NCBI RefSeq assembly: GCF_001308015.1
Contig: NZ_LGYH01000001.1
Coordinates: forward strand, 248,001 to 312,000
DNA length: 64,000 nt
Reading direction: 5' to 3'
Source of the DNA: Neisseria sp. 83E34
GTDB taxonomy: Bacteria > Pseudomonadota > Gammaproteobacteria > Burkholderiales > Neisseriaceae
Made by a program: the position numbers and the translations under genes. Of the stretch, positions 53,396 to 64,000 are shown in pieces. The number at the start of each line of letters is the position of its first letter. The first letter of the stretch is position 1. Below the pieces are notes generated by a model that worked only from the letters and a program-made list of their open reading frames with translations, ran no database searches and was not told the DNA's origin.

Positions 53396-53471
53396 GTACC
53401 CGTAGCTCAGTTGGAAGAGCGTCAGTTTCCGAAGCTGAAGGTCGCTGGTTCGATCCCAGTCGGGTGCGCCA
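53396..53471 (+). tRNA. tRNA-Arg (anticodon CCG)
   Basis: The cloverleaf has acceptor GTACCCG/CGGGTGC (one U-G), anticodon loop TTCCGAA (anticodon CCG), T loop TTCGATC and an encoded CCA. It lies alone between the cytochrome gene and the ilv operon. Confidence 0.93.
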
Positions 53472-53492
53472 AAGTTCCCAATATTATCAAAG

Positions 53493-53534
53493 CAGCCGAA
53501 ACATTCTCGTTATAATGAAATGCGGCTGTTTTTT
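53493..53534 (+). terminator. terminator of tRNA-Arg(CCG)
   Basis: CAGCCG pairs with CGGCTG, helped by CATT/AATG inside, and is followed by TTTTTT. It is 22 bases past the tRNA. Confidence 0.8.
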
Positions 53535-53558
53535 GATTTGTTCAATTAATGTGTTGTG

Positions 53559-53624
53559 ATGGCTTTTTGTTTACCGCTCATCTCCAACAAATTGTCTTCT
53601 TCAGGTGTTGTTAAATTATTTTGA
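53559..53624 (+). CDS. possible leader peptide of the ilv operon
   Basis: A 21-codon frame begins MAFCLPLISNKL and ends GVVKLF. Seven residues are Leu, Ile or Val. A terminator-like hairpin follows at 53659, upstream of ilvI. That is the layout of an attenuator, but the ribosome binding site is poor and the frame is short enough to be chance. Confidence 0.3.
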   Translation: MAFCLPLISNKLSSSGVVKLF

Positions 53625-53658
53625 AACAGCCTGTAATTTCGCTTGATTTCACCGATAA

Positions 53659-53692
53659 TTTGCGCTACCTTACGCAAACTTTATTCTTTTTT
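53659..53692 (+). terminator. terminator-like hairpin upstream of ilvI
   Basis: TTTGCG pairs with CGCAAA around an 8-base loop, followed by CTTTATTCTTTTTT. It is weak and lies 174 bases before ilvI. Confidence 0.4.
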
Positions 53693-53865
53693 AAATTTTT
53701 AATAAACCTCAAGCAGCTATTTCAATTGATTGAAGCGCTCTGGTTGTCGCCGGATGATTCCGTATCGCGTACCCTAAATCGTTGTTCGGAAAACAAGCAT
53801 TACAGATGCTGTGGCGAAGCTGATGTTTCCTATTGATTTACCTGCAGAATATAAAAGAGGCAATC

Positions 53866-55644
53866 ATGCAATTATCAGGTGCACAAATACTCGTGCAGAG
53901 TCTAAAAGCTGAAGGCGTGGAATACGTTTTCGGTTATCCCGGCGGCGCAGTTCTTGAAATTTATGATGCGCTTTTTCAATTGAACAAATTCAAGCATATC
54001 CTGGTTCGTCACGAGCAAGCGGCGGTACATGCGGCTGATGCTTATGCACGTACAAGCGGCAAAGTAGGCGTGGCACTGGTTACTTCGGGTCCGGGTGCGA
54101 CCAATGCGGTAACGGGTATCGCTACAGCTTATTCTGATTCGATTCCGATTGTGGTGATTACGGGTCAGGTTGGCACGCCAGCCATCGGCAGTGATGCGTT
54201 TCAGGAAGTAGATACCGTAGGCATTACCCGACCGTGCGTGAAGCATAATTTCCTCGTCACCGATATCAATGATTTGACAAGCACGATTAAAAAAGCGTTT
54301 CAGATTGCTGCCAGCGGCCGACCCGGCCCTGTGGTGGTGGATATTCCGAAAGATGTTACCCAAGCGATGGCAAAATTCAGCTATCCGCAAGAAGACATTT
54401 TTATCCGTTCCTACCAGCCGGTTAAACAAGGCCATGCAGGGCAGATTAAAAAAGCGGTACAAATGTTTGCTTCGGCTAAACGGCCCATCGTTTATTTCGG
54501 CGGAGGCATTGTGTTAGGCAATGCTCATCAGGAACTGATTGATTTCGTGAAGCTTACCGGCGCACCGTGTACCGGCACATTGATGGGTTTGGGCGCTTAT
54601 CCTTCGAGTGATCGTCAATATCTCGGTATGTTGGGTATGCACGGTACTTATGAAGCGAATCTGGCTATGCAAAATGCCGATGTGGTCTTCGCTGTAGGCG
54701 CACGTTTTGATGACCGCGTGGTTTCCGTACCTTCAAAATTCTTTGAAAAAGCCAAAAAAATTATTCATATCGACATTGATCCCTCAAGCATTGCCAAGCG
54801 GGTGAAAGTGGATGTGCCGATTGTGGGGGATGTGAAAAACGTTCTTTCTGAAATGATTGGCTTGTGGAAAAAGCAAGAGTTGAGTATCAACGCTACTGCT
54901 CTTGAAAAATGGTGGCAAACTGTTGAGAGTTGGCGCAGCCGCAATTGCTTGTGGTTTGAAGATGACGGAGAACTTATCAAGCCGCAATATGTAGTGCAGA
55001 AGCTTGCTGAAGTGACCAATAATTCTGCCATCATCACATCGGACGTAGGCCAACATCAAATGTTTGCTGCTCAATATTATCCGTTTGAACGGCCGCGCCA
55101 ATGGTTGAATTCAGGCGGTTTGGGCACGATGGGCGTAGGTATTCCTTATGCTATGGGTGCTAAATTGGCGGCGCCGGATCAAGATGTGTTCTGTATTACG
55201 GGCGAAGGTTCGGTTCAGATGAATATTCAGGAACTTTCTACCTGTTTACAATATAAATTGCCGATTAATATTGTGACATTGAACAATGGCTATTTAGGTA
55301 TGGTAAGGCAGTGGCAAGAGCTGTATTACAGCAACCGAGAATCGGAAACCTATTTTGATTCTTTGCCGGATTTTGTCAAACTTGCTGAAGCTTACGGCCA
55401 TATCGGTATCCGCGTACACAAGAAATCCGACGTGGAAGGTGCGTTTCTTGAGGCATTGAAACAAAAAGACCGTTTGGTGTTTTTGGATTTCATCACGGAT
55501 AAGAAACAAAACGTATTTCCGATGGTGGGTAACGGTAAAGGCCTAGATGAAATGGTATTGCCGCTGCATATGCGCCAAACCCCGCAAGATTCTGACGTGA
55601 ATGAAGTTACAGACCGCGATTACGATACAAGGAGCGTGCCATAA
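53866..55644 (+). CDS. ilvI: acetolactate synthase, large subunit
   Basis: The catalytic subunit of acetohydroxyacid synthase, a ThDP- and FAD-dependent enzyme that starts valine, leucine and isoleucine synthesis. The 592-residue protein has the N-terminal ThDP domain (EYVFGYPGGAVLEIYDAL with the catalytic Glu in RHEQAAVHAADAYART), a central FAD domain, and the C-terminal ThDP domain with GLGTMGVGIPYAMGAKLA and ITGEGSVQMNIQEL plus NNGYLGMVRQWQ. The ATG at 53866 follows AGAGG. Its stop overlaps the ilvH start. Confidence 0.95.
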   Translation: MQLSGAQILVQSLKAEGVEYVFGYPGGAVLEIYDALFQLNKFKHILVRHEQAAVHAADAYARTSGKVGVALVTSGPGATNAVTGIATAYSDSIPIVVITGQVGTPAIGSDAFQEVDTVGITRPCVKHNFLVTDINDLTSTIKKAFQIAASGRPGPVVVDIPKDVTQAMAKFSYPQEDIFIRSYQPVKQGHAGQIKKAVQMFASAKRPIVYFGGGIVLGNAHQELIDFVKLTGAPCTGTLMGLGAYPSSDRQYLGMLGMHGTYEANLAMQNADVVFAVGARFDDRVVSVPSKFFEKAKKIIHIDIDPSSIAKRVKVDVPIVGDVKNVLSEMIGLWKKQELSINATALEKWWQTVESWRSRNCLWFEDDGELIKPQYVVQKLAEVTNNSAIITSDVGQHQMFAAQYYPFERPRQWLNSGGLGTMGVGIPYAMGAKLAAPDQDVFCITGEGSVQMNIQELSTCLQYKLPINIVTLNNGYLGMVRQWQELYYSNRESETYFDSLPDFVKLAEAYGHIGIRVHKKSDVEGAFLEALKQKDRLVFLDFITDKKQNVFPMVGNGKGLDEMVLPLHMRQTPQDSDVNEVTDRDYDTRSVP

Positions 55645-56135
55645 TGCGACATATATTATCTATCCTGATGGAGAATGAATCAGGCGCGATGAGCCGCGTG
55701 GTGGGCTTGTTTTCGGCTCGTGATTACAACATTGATTCGCTGTCGGTAGCTGCTACGGAAGACAAAACGCTCTCTCGTATGACCATTGTAACCCATGGTG
55801 ACGAAACGGTTATTGAGCAAATTACCAAGCAATTGAATAAGCTTGTTGAAGTGATCAAAGTGGTGGATTTGAATGAAAGCCGTTTTGTTGAGCGTGAGTT
55901 GATGCTGGTAAAACTGCGTGCGGTCGGCAAAGACCGTGATGAGTTTTTGCGGCTTACCGAGATTTACCGCGGCAGCGTGGTGGATGTAACAGATAAAACC
56001 TATACTGTTGAAATTACAGGATCTTCTGATAAGCTGGATTCATTTTTGGAAACAGTTGGAAAAGCCCAGATTCTTGAAACTGTGCGCACCGGAGCGGCTG
56101 GTATCGGTCGTGGTGAGCGGATTCTGAAAATCTAG
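55644..56135 (+). CDS. ilvH: acetolactate synthase, small regulatory subunit
   Basis: The valine-responsive regulatory subunit of acetohydroxyacid synthase, 163 residues. The N-terminal ACT domain reads HILSILMENESGAMSRVVGL, and YNIDSLSVAATED and SRMTIVTHGDE follow; the C-terminal domain starts near residue 85. The start is coupled to ilvI as TAATG, with GGAG in the ilvI end as its ribosome binding site. Confidence 0.95.
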   Translation: MRHILSILMENESGAMSRVVGLFSARDYNIDSLSVAATEDKTLSRMTIVTHGDETVIEQITKQLNKLVEVIKVVDLNESRFVERELMLVKLRAVGKDRDEFLRLTEIYRGSVVDVTDKTYTVEITGSSDKLDSFLETVGKAQILETVRTGAAGIGRGERILKI

Positions 56136-56160
56136 ATAGAGCTTTTGTCTGTATATTAAA

Positions 56161-56173
56161 ATGCCTGTCTGAA
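56161..56173 (+). repeat. single DUS after ilvH
   Basis: One exact unpaired copy between ilvH and the monooxygenase-like gene, so no terminator forms inside the operon. Confidence 0.8.
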
Positions 56174-56240
56174 AATTTAACTGGTCCAACCAATTCATAA
56201 TGGATTTTTAGGATTTTTGATCTAATTCATGAGGAATAAA

Positions 56241-57601
<1,361 letters not shown>

Positions 57602-57627
57602 GTAGCCGATTTTGAAGCATATGAAAA

Positions 57628-57659
57628 ATGCCTGTCTGAAAATGTTTTCAGACAGGCAT
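57628..57659. terminator. inverted DUS pair after ilvC
   Basis: Two exact copies in a hairpin 27 bases past the ilvC stop; it ends the ilv operon. Confidence 0.78.
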
Positions 57660-57777
57660 TTTATTTATAGAAAATTCACTTAACAAAATATGCTTATTGT
57701 TCCCCGGCTTTCCGTAGTATTGTGGGAAATACTCAGACCAAGTACGAGTACGGCGATAGGGAATGGGAGTTGTGGTA

Positions 57778-57811
57778 ATGCCTGTCTGAAACAGTTTTTT
57801 CAGACAGGCAT
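57778..57811. terminator. inverted DUS pair after gyrB
   Basis: Two exact copies with a T-rich loop, 20 bases past the gyrB stop on the minus strand. Confidence 0.76.
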
Positions 57812-57830
57812 GTATGTAGTAGCTCAGCCT

Positions 57831-60454
<2,624 letters not shown>

Positions 60455-60460
60455 TATAAT
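60455..60460 (+). promoter_or_regulatory. -10 box upstream of pgsA
   Basis: A perfect TATAAT 75 bases before pgsA. The -35 position (CCAACA) is poor, so it is only a candidate promoter. Confidence 0.4.
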
Positions 60461-60471
60461 GCACAAAACTA

Positions 60472-60508
60472 TTCAGACAGGCATTTCTTAAAATCATGCC
60501 TGTCTGAA
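60472..60508. repeat. outward-facing DUS pair upstream of pgsA
   Basis: Two exact copies in the order TTCAGACAGGCA then TGCCTGTCTGAA, 12 bases apart, between the candidate -10 box and the pgsA start. Confidence 0.75.
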
Positions 60509-60534
60509 ACTTACCCTGCCAGAGAACACTAATT

Positions 60535-61098
60535 ATGCCGTGGAACATACCCATATTTTTAACCTGGATGCGTATTCTTCTTATTCCAGTATTTACTACC
60601 CTGTTTTACTTACCTCATAACTGGATAGACCCGCAAACCGTCAATTGGGCTGCGGCATTTATTTTTGCGGCGGCAGCTGTAACCGACTGGTTCGATGGTT
60701 TTTTGGCACGCAGATGGAAACAAACATCAGATTTCGGCGCATTTTTAGATCCGGTTGCCGACAAGCTGATGGTTGCTGTTGCTTTGATTTTATTAGTCAA
60801 ACTAGACCGAACCTTAGCCTTGTTTGCCATGATCATTATAGGCAGAGAAATCACTATTTCGGCATTGCGTGAGTGGATGGCACAAATGGGCAAACGCGGC
60901 AGCGTAGCAGTTGCCACCATAGGCAAACTAAAAACGACTGCACAAATGGCGGCCATTCTGTGTTTGTTGGCGGGGTTGGATGATTTTCACGGTTTAAATC
61001 TTCTAATTATTGGTAACGTCTTGATGTTTATCGCATCCATATTAACTATCTGGTCGATGTTTTATTACTTGAAAATGGCATGGCAGGAAATTCGTTAA
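60535..61098 (+). CDS. pgsA: phosphatidylglycerophosphate synthase
   Basis: PgsA joins CDP-diacylglycerol and glycerol-3-phosphate to make phosphatidylglycerophosphate; PgpA at 17887-18381 removes the phosphate. The 187-residue inner-membrane protein has the CDP-alcohol phosphotransferase motif DGFLARRWKQTSDFGAFLD followed by PVADK, with all eight conserved residues, and about four to five hydrophobic segments. The family name is secure, the substrate very likely. Confidence 0.94.
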   Translation: MPWNIPIFLTWMRILLIPVFTTLFYLPHNWIDPQTVNWAAAFIFAAAAVTDWFDGFLARRWKQTSDFGAFLDPVADKLMVAVALILLVKLDRTLALFAMIIIGREITISALREWMAQMGKRGSVAVATIGKLKTTAQMAAILCLLAGLDDFHGLNLLIIGNVLMFIASILTIWSMFYYLKMAWQEIR

Positions 61099-61116
61099 AA
61101 AAATTAAAACAATCTA

Positions 61117-61144
61117 TTGACACAAATTTTAAAATATTTATAAT
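61117..61144 (+). promoter_or_regulatory. promoter of the tRNA array
   Basis: TTGACA (61117-61122) and TATAAT (61139-61144) are 16 bp apart and both perfect. Transcription would start about 50 bases before the first tRNA-Gly. Confidence 0.85.
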
Positions 61145-61201
61145 GGCGTCTTCTTTTGCAGATAGACTTACTTTCTGCATTAGAAATAAAGAATTGTAAA
61201 T

Positions 61202-61277
61202 GCGGGAATAGCTCAGTTGGTAGAGCGCAACCTTGCCAAGGTTGAGGTCGCGAGTTCGAGACTCGTTTCCCGCTCCA
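61202..61277 (+). tRNA. tRNA-Gly (anticodon GCC), copy 1
   Basis: Acceptor GCGGGAA/TTCCCGC, anticodon loop TTGCCAA (GCC), T loop TTCGAGA and encoded TCCA end. First of three identical genes spaced exactly 105 bp apart. Confidence 0.96.
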
Positions 61278-61306
61278 AACATTCCGTAATTATCGAATAT
61301 GCCCGT

Positions 61307-61382
61307 GCGGGAATAGCTCAGTTGGTAGAGCGCAACCTTGCCAAGGTTGAGGTCGCGAGTTCGAGACTCGTTTCCCGCTCCA
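61307..61382 (+). tRNA. tRNA-Gly (anticodon GCC), copy 2
   Basis: Identical in sequence to the gene at 61202. Its 29-base spacer to copy 3 is identical to the one before it. Confidence 0.96.
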
Positions 61383-61411
61383 AACATTCCGTAATTATCG
61401 AATATGCCCGT

Positions 61412-61487
61412 GCGGGAATAGCTCAGTTGGTAGAGCGCAACCTTGCCAAGGTTGAGGTCGCGAGTTCGAGACTCGTTTCCCGCTCCA
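61412..61487 (+). tRNA. tRNA-Gly (anticodon GCC), copy 3
   Basis: Identical to the two preceding copies; the tandem repeat ends here because the downstream spacer differs. Confidence 0.96.
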
Positions 61488-61529
61488 GATTTTAAACTTC
61501 TTTCTTCGAATAAAGAAGTTTTTGAATAT

Positions 61530-61603
61530 GGCGAGATGGCAGAGTGGTTATGCAGCGGCCTGCAAAGCCGTGGACGCCGGTTCGATTCCGACTCTCGCCT
61601 CCA
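61530..61603 (+). tRNA. tRNA-Cys (anticodon GCA)
   Basis: A canonical 74-base gene: acceptor GGCGAGA/TCTCGCC, anticodon loop CTGCAAA (GCA), discriminator U73 as required for cysteine identity, CCA encoded. It is the standard tRNA-Cys against which the next two genes look aberrant. Confidence 0.95.
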
Positions 61604-61628
61604 AAATTTGTTGATACATCCAGTTTAC

Positions 61629-61706
61629 GGCGGGGTGGCAGAGTGTTTATGCTGTGAAGGGTGCAACCTTCATATAGGCCGGTTCAAATCCGCGCCCCCG
61701 CCTCCA
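61629..61706 (+). tRNA. aberrant tRNA-Cys-like gene, copy 1
   Basis: A 78-base sequence aligned end to end with the neighbouring tRNA-Cys, including GGCAGAGTG, the TTATG of the D arm, GGCCGGTTC, discriminator T and CCA. The acceptor GGCGGGG/CCCCGCC is perfect. The anticodon arm is three bases too long: GTGAAGG/CCTTCAT gives a 7-bp stem around GTGCAA, which contains U33 and GCA. One more base is added between the T loop and the discriminator (13 instead of 12), and the T stem is poorly paired. It may be a functional noncanonical tRNA or a decaying duplicate. Confidence 0.6.
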
Positions 61707-61733
61707 CAATTTGATTAATTTCATCCAGCTTAC

Positions 61734-61811
61734 GGCGGGGTGGCAGAGTGTTTATGCTGTGAAGGGTGCAACCTTCATATAGGCCGGTTCAAATCCGTGC
61801 TCCCGCCTCCA
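61734..61811 (+). tRNA. aberrant tRNA-Cys-like gene, copy 2
   Basis: It is the same as copy 1 except for two C-to-T changes in the 3' half (CCGTGCTCCCGCC), one of which turns the last acceptor pair into G-U. The enlarged anticodon arm with GCA is unchanged. Both copies carry CCA and lie inside the tRNA transcript. Keeping the odd arm identical in both suggests recent duplication or selection. Confidence 0.6.
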
Positions 61812-61853
61812 CTTTTATATGGCTGCCGTAGAGCAGCCTTAAAATTAATCATC

Positions 61854-61943
61854 GCCCGGGTGGTGAAATTGGTAGACACAACGGACTTAAAATCCGTCGG
61901 CCCTAATACGGCCGTGCCGGTTCGATTCCGGCTCCGGGCACCA
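61854..61943 (+). tRNA. tRNA-Leu (anticodon UAA)
   Basis: A 90-base class II tRNA: acceptor GCCCGGG/TCCGGGC, anticodon loop CTTAAAA (TAA), long variable arm CGGCCCTAATACGGCCGT, discriminator A and CCA. Last gene of the array. Confidence 0.95.
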
Positions 61944-61948
61944 AATTT

Positions 61949-61987
61949 AAAACAAGTATTTGAAAATTTTTCAAATACTTGTTTTTT
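61949..61987 (+). terminator. terminator of the tRNA array
   Basis: AACAAGTATTTGAAAA pairs with TTTTCAAATACTTGTT and runs on into TTTTT. It begins six bases past tRNA-Leu. Confidence 0.9.
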
Positions 61988-62024
61988 CTTTTAAAAAAGC
62001 AGTAATACGCTTTGAACGATTTTA

Positions 62025-62131
62025 TATAGTTAATTAAATTAATTTTTGAACAAGGTAACAAACTGCAGACAGTACAGGTAGTACGACAAGGAGCAGAAAC
62101 GCCGTCGCAAAGGTTAAGTTGATTGACTATA
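62025..62131. repeat. Correia-like element, short form (107 bp)
   Basis: Starts TATAGTTAATTAAATTAA and ends TTAAGTTGATTGACTATA. The core CTGCAGACAGTACAGGTAGT, then ACGACAAGGAGCAGAAACGCC, matches the Correia left and right parts without the middle. Its right end touches the next repeat. Confidence 0.8.
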
Positions 62132-62247
62132 AGTGAATCAACTTAAAAAATAGTGCACTCGCTATGCCCGGATTTAGTGCGAGTATCTCCCAAGGTCATT
62201 GGAACTCAAGATGATTGGGTCGACACCGAGTTTTATGATTGTAACCA
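62128..62247. repeat. MITE-like repeat, second family (right end decayed)
   Basis: It starts TATAAGTGAATCAACTTAA and shares TATA with the end of the Correia-like element before it. The core has GTGCGAGTATCTCCCAAGG, then TTGGAACTCAAGAT, as in the other family members. The right boundary is unclear. Confidence 0.6.
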
Positions 62248-62255
62248 ATAAAAAA

Positions 62256-62291
62256 CATCCGTCCGAATATTTCATTGTATTCAGGCGGATG
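62256..62291. terminator. terminator of sodB
   Basis: CATCCGTCCGAATA and its inverted partner TATTCAGGCGGATG form a stem with TTTTTTA on the minus-strand side. The arms look like strongly altered DUS copies. Confidence 0.72.
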
Positions 62292-62309
62292 TTTTGCTGT
62301 AAGTGATAA

Positions 62310-62891
62310 TTAAGCAGCAAAGCGTTTGGCTACTTCATCCCAGTTTACAATTTCCCAAAAACCTTTCAAGTAGTTCGGGCGGCTGTTGCGGTAATCGATG
62401 TAGTAGGCATGTTCCCATACGTCGCAAGTCAGTAATGGGGTGTTTTCTGTGGTGAGCGGGGTGGCAGCATTTGAAGTGGAAGCCAAGTCCAGCTCGCCGG
62501 TGGGGGTTTTAACCAGCCATGCCCAACCTGAGCCGAATGTACCGGCTGCGCAGGCATTGAATGCTTCTTGGAATTTTTCAAAGCTACCCCATTTGGCATC
62601 AATTGCAGCAGCTAATTCGCCGGAAGGCTTGCCTTGGCCTTTAGGGGTGAAGCCTAGCCAGTAGAATGTATGGTTCCAGGTTTGGGCTGCGTTATTGAAT
62701 ACACCGCCGGAAGATTTTTTAACGATGTCTTCCAGTGAGGCGTTTTCGAATTCGGTGCCTTTGATTTGGTTGTTGAGGTTGGTAATGTAGGTTTGGTGGT
62801 GTTTACCGTAGTGGTATTCCAAAGTTTCTTTAGACAGATGAGGCTCTAAAGCATCTAAAGCATAGGGGAGTTCTGGTAATTTGTGTTCCAT
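62310..62891 (-). CDS. sodB: iron superoxide dismutase
   Basis: SodB removes superoxide in the cytoplasm. The 193-residue protein has the metal ligands in [10 protein letters not shown] (His27), TWNHTFYW (about His74), and [13 protein letters not shown] (Asp and His near 157-161). AAQTWNHTF and [11 protein letters not shown] point to the Fe rather than the Mn form. It is monocistronic with a DUS-derived terminator. Confidence 0.95.
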   Translation of the reverse strand: MEHKLPELPYALDALEPHLSKETLEYHYGKHHQTYITNLNNQIKGTEFENASLEDIVKKSSGGVFNNAAQTWNHTFYWLGFTPKGQGKPSGELAAAIDAKWGSFEKFQEAFNACAAGTFGSGWAWLVKTPTGELDLASTSNAATPLTTENTPLLTCDVWEHAYYIDYRNSRPNYLKGFWEIVNWDEVAKRFAA

Positions 62892-63023
62892 TTCGTGTTC
62901 CTGTTGTGGTTGTTTTCAATAGGTTTTTTGGTTATGGGTGCTGTTTTTGGGTAGAACGGCACATGGCGATTCTACCTGTTTTGGTTTTAAAAGACCAATA
63001 AAAGTTGAGCCTGTCTGAGGAAA

Positions 63024-63036
63024 AGGCCTGTCTGAA
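63024..63036 (+). repeat. degenerate DUS after trpE
   Basis: GGCCTGTCTGAA has one mismatch to the DUS. A second relic, AGCCTGTCTGAG, lies at 63009-63020. Together they suggest a decayed terminator pair past trpE. Confidence 0.45.
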
Positions 63037-63042
63037 AAAAGT

Positions 63043-64000
63043 TTATTTGTCCAATCCCTCCTGCACCATTTGGGCTGCACGCAATACGGCACGGGCTTTG
63101 TTTTGTGTTTCCTGCCATTCGGCTTCTTCATCTGAGTCGGCCACGATGCCGCCGCCGCTTTGAACGTACAGAGTGTGGTCTTTGATCACGGCGGTGCGGA
63201 TGGCAATGGCTAAGTCCATATCGTTATTGAAGCTCCAGCAGCCGACAGCTCCGCCGTAAATACAGCGTTTTGTGGGCTCCAATTCTTCGATAATTTCCAG
63301 AGCGCGTATTTTGGGGGCGCCCGATAGTGTGCCGGCAGGGAAGGTAGCTGCCAGAATTTGCATGTTGGTAATGCCTGTCTGAAGTGTGCCTTCTACGTTG
63401 GATACGATATGCATTACATGCGAATAACGTTCGATGACCATTTTGTCGGTTACTTCAACCTGACCGATTTGGCTGACGCGTCCAACGTCGTTGCGTCCCA
63501 AATCTATTAACATGATGTGCTCAGCAATTTCTTTTGCGTCGTTTAATAAATCTTGTTCGTTGGCTAAATCTTCGGCAGGTGTTTTGCCGCGTAGGCGGGT
63601 GCCAGCAATTGGACGGACAATGATGTTGTTGCTTTCACGGCGCACGAGAATTTCGGGGGAAGAGCCGACTACATGGAAATCGCCGAAATCGTAATAAAAC
63701 ATATAAGGCGAGGGGTTTAAGGTGCGTAATGCGCGGTAGAGTGAAAGTGGGTTGTCGGTAAATTTCAATTTCATCCGTTGGCTGGGAACGACCTGCATGC
63801 AGTCGCCGTTTAGGATGTATTCGCGTATGCGGCGCACATATTCTTTGTAACGCACTTCACCGGTTTCGTGTTCTGGTTCGGTTTTCTCGCTGCCGAGAGA
63901 GAGGGGAATAGCGCAGCTTTGGCGAAGTTGGGTGCGCAAATTTTCCAAGCGTGTGCGGGCTTGTTCGTAACTGTTGGGTTCGGTCGGATCGGCATAAACA
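63043..64000 (-). CDS. trpE: anthranilate synthase component I (5' end outside window)
   Basis: TrpE makes anthranilate from chorismate, the first step of tryptophan synthesis, using ammonia supplied by TrpG. The C-terminal 319 residues are visible, with no stop up to the right edge. Chorismate-binding motifs are [79 protein letters not shown] and [16 protein letters not shown]. The GRND and SGAPK segments separate TrpE from PabB only weakly, but the full set favours TrpE. An exact DUS lies in frame inside the gene at 63371. Confidence 0.92.
   Translation of the reverse strand, partial: VYADPTEPNSYEQARTRLENLRTQLRQSCAIPLSLGSEKTEPEHETGEVRYKEYVRRIREYILNGDCMQVVPSQRMKLKFTDNPLSLYRALRTLNPSPYMFYYDFGDFHVVGSSPEILVRRESNNIIVRPIAGTRLRGKTPAEDLANEQDLLNDAKEIAEHIMLIDLGRNDVGRVSQIGQVEVTDKMVIERYSHVMHIVSNVEGTLQTGITNMQILAATFPAGTLSGAPKIRALEIIEELEPTKRCIYGGAVGCWSFNNDMDLAIAIRTAVIKDHTLYVQSGGGIVADSDEEAEWQETQNKARAVLRAAQMVQEGLDK
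63371..63383 (+). repeat. DUS inside the trpE coding sequence
   Basis: An exact copy within coding sequence, read on the coding strand as the codons for LQTGIT. It is the only exact copy wholly inside a known gene here. Confidence 0.85.

Noticed and set aside
61202-61487. Regularly spaced repeats resembling a CRISPR array
   Set aside because: The 76-base units fold as tRNA-Gly and the 29-base spacers are identical to each other, unlike CRISPR spacers.
61217-61495. 92-codon frame running through the tRNA-Gly repeats
   Set aside because: It only translates the three tRNA genes and their spacers, giving a repeated peptide.

Overview
The window is a chromosomal segment of a Neisseria-like betaproteobacterium. 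Gene content and order are neisserial: ilvI-ilvH-monooxygenase-ilvC, rimP-nusA-infB, rmpM, znuCBA, metNIQ, and a DMP19-type DNA-mimic gene. Almost every gene ends in an inverted pair of the 12-mer TGCCTGTCTGAA. This is the DNA uptake sequence (DUS) in the dialect described as TG-wadDUS, not the meningococcal ATGCCGTCTGAA, so the source is probably Neisseria wadsworthii or a close relative. I count about 70 exact copies in 64 kb. No prophage, insertion sequence with a transposase, CRISPR array or rRNA operon was seen.

Layout. 1-7.2 kb: end of an unidentified gene, gap, ispH-lspA, a tandem pair of probable small RNAs, a pseudouridine synthase, a TM2-like protein, a glutathione transferase and serB. 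7.3-13.9 kb: tRNA-Glu and tRNA-Arg, a DnaQ/UvrC-like fusion, htpX, proA, and hemN divergent from fnr with a palindromic FNR-type site between them. 14-20.6 kb: cysB, rmpM, thiL-pgpA-apaG and an alanine/sodium symporter. 20.9-26.4 kb: zinc importer znuCBA, preceded by a possible 32-residue membrane protein, and methionine importer metNIQ. 26.6-33 kb (mostly minus strand): rpoH, lnt, a YedI-type protein, corC-ybeY and serC. 33.2-39 kb: rimP-nusA-infB and an OmpA-family lipoprotein. 39-47.7 kb: an RraA-family protein and a cluster for the lipooligosaccharide inner core and envelope control (rfaD, rfaE kinase, pyrF, DMP19, lapB-lapA, waaF). 47.7-53.5 kb: a lipoprotein, ftsK, anmK, a single-haem cytochrome c5 and tRNA-Arg. 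53.5-57.6 kb: the ilv operon. 57.8-64 kb: gyrB, pgsA, a tRNA array (three identical Gly, Cys, two aberrant Cys-like copies, Leu), sodB and the 3' part of trpE.

Between the genes lie two families of small non-coding mobile-like repeats. One is clearly related to the Correia elements (CREE/MITE) of pathogenic Neisseria: about 155 bp full length and about 108 bp short form, with terminal repeats TATAGTCAATCAACTTAA. The second, about 140 bp, shares similar termini but has a different core with the palindrome CTCGGG..CCCGAG.

Observations most worth following up are the two Cys-like tRNA genes with an enlarged anticodon arm, the sibling small RNAs with a shared GGAACTA-type promoter element, the divergent Correia families, the possible small protein coupled to znuC, the loss of the second haem domain from cytochrome c5, and probable premature terminators ahead of rimP, metN and ilvI. 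All assignments come from reading the sequence; no database search was run.
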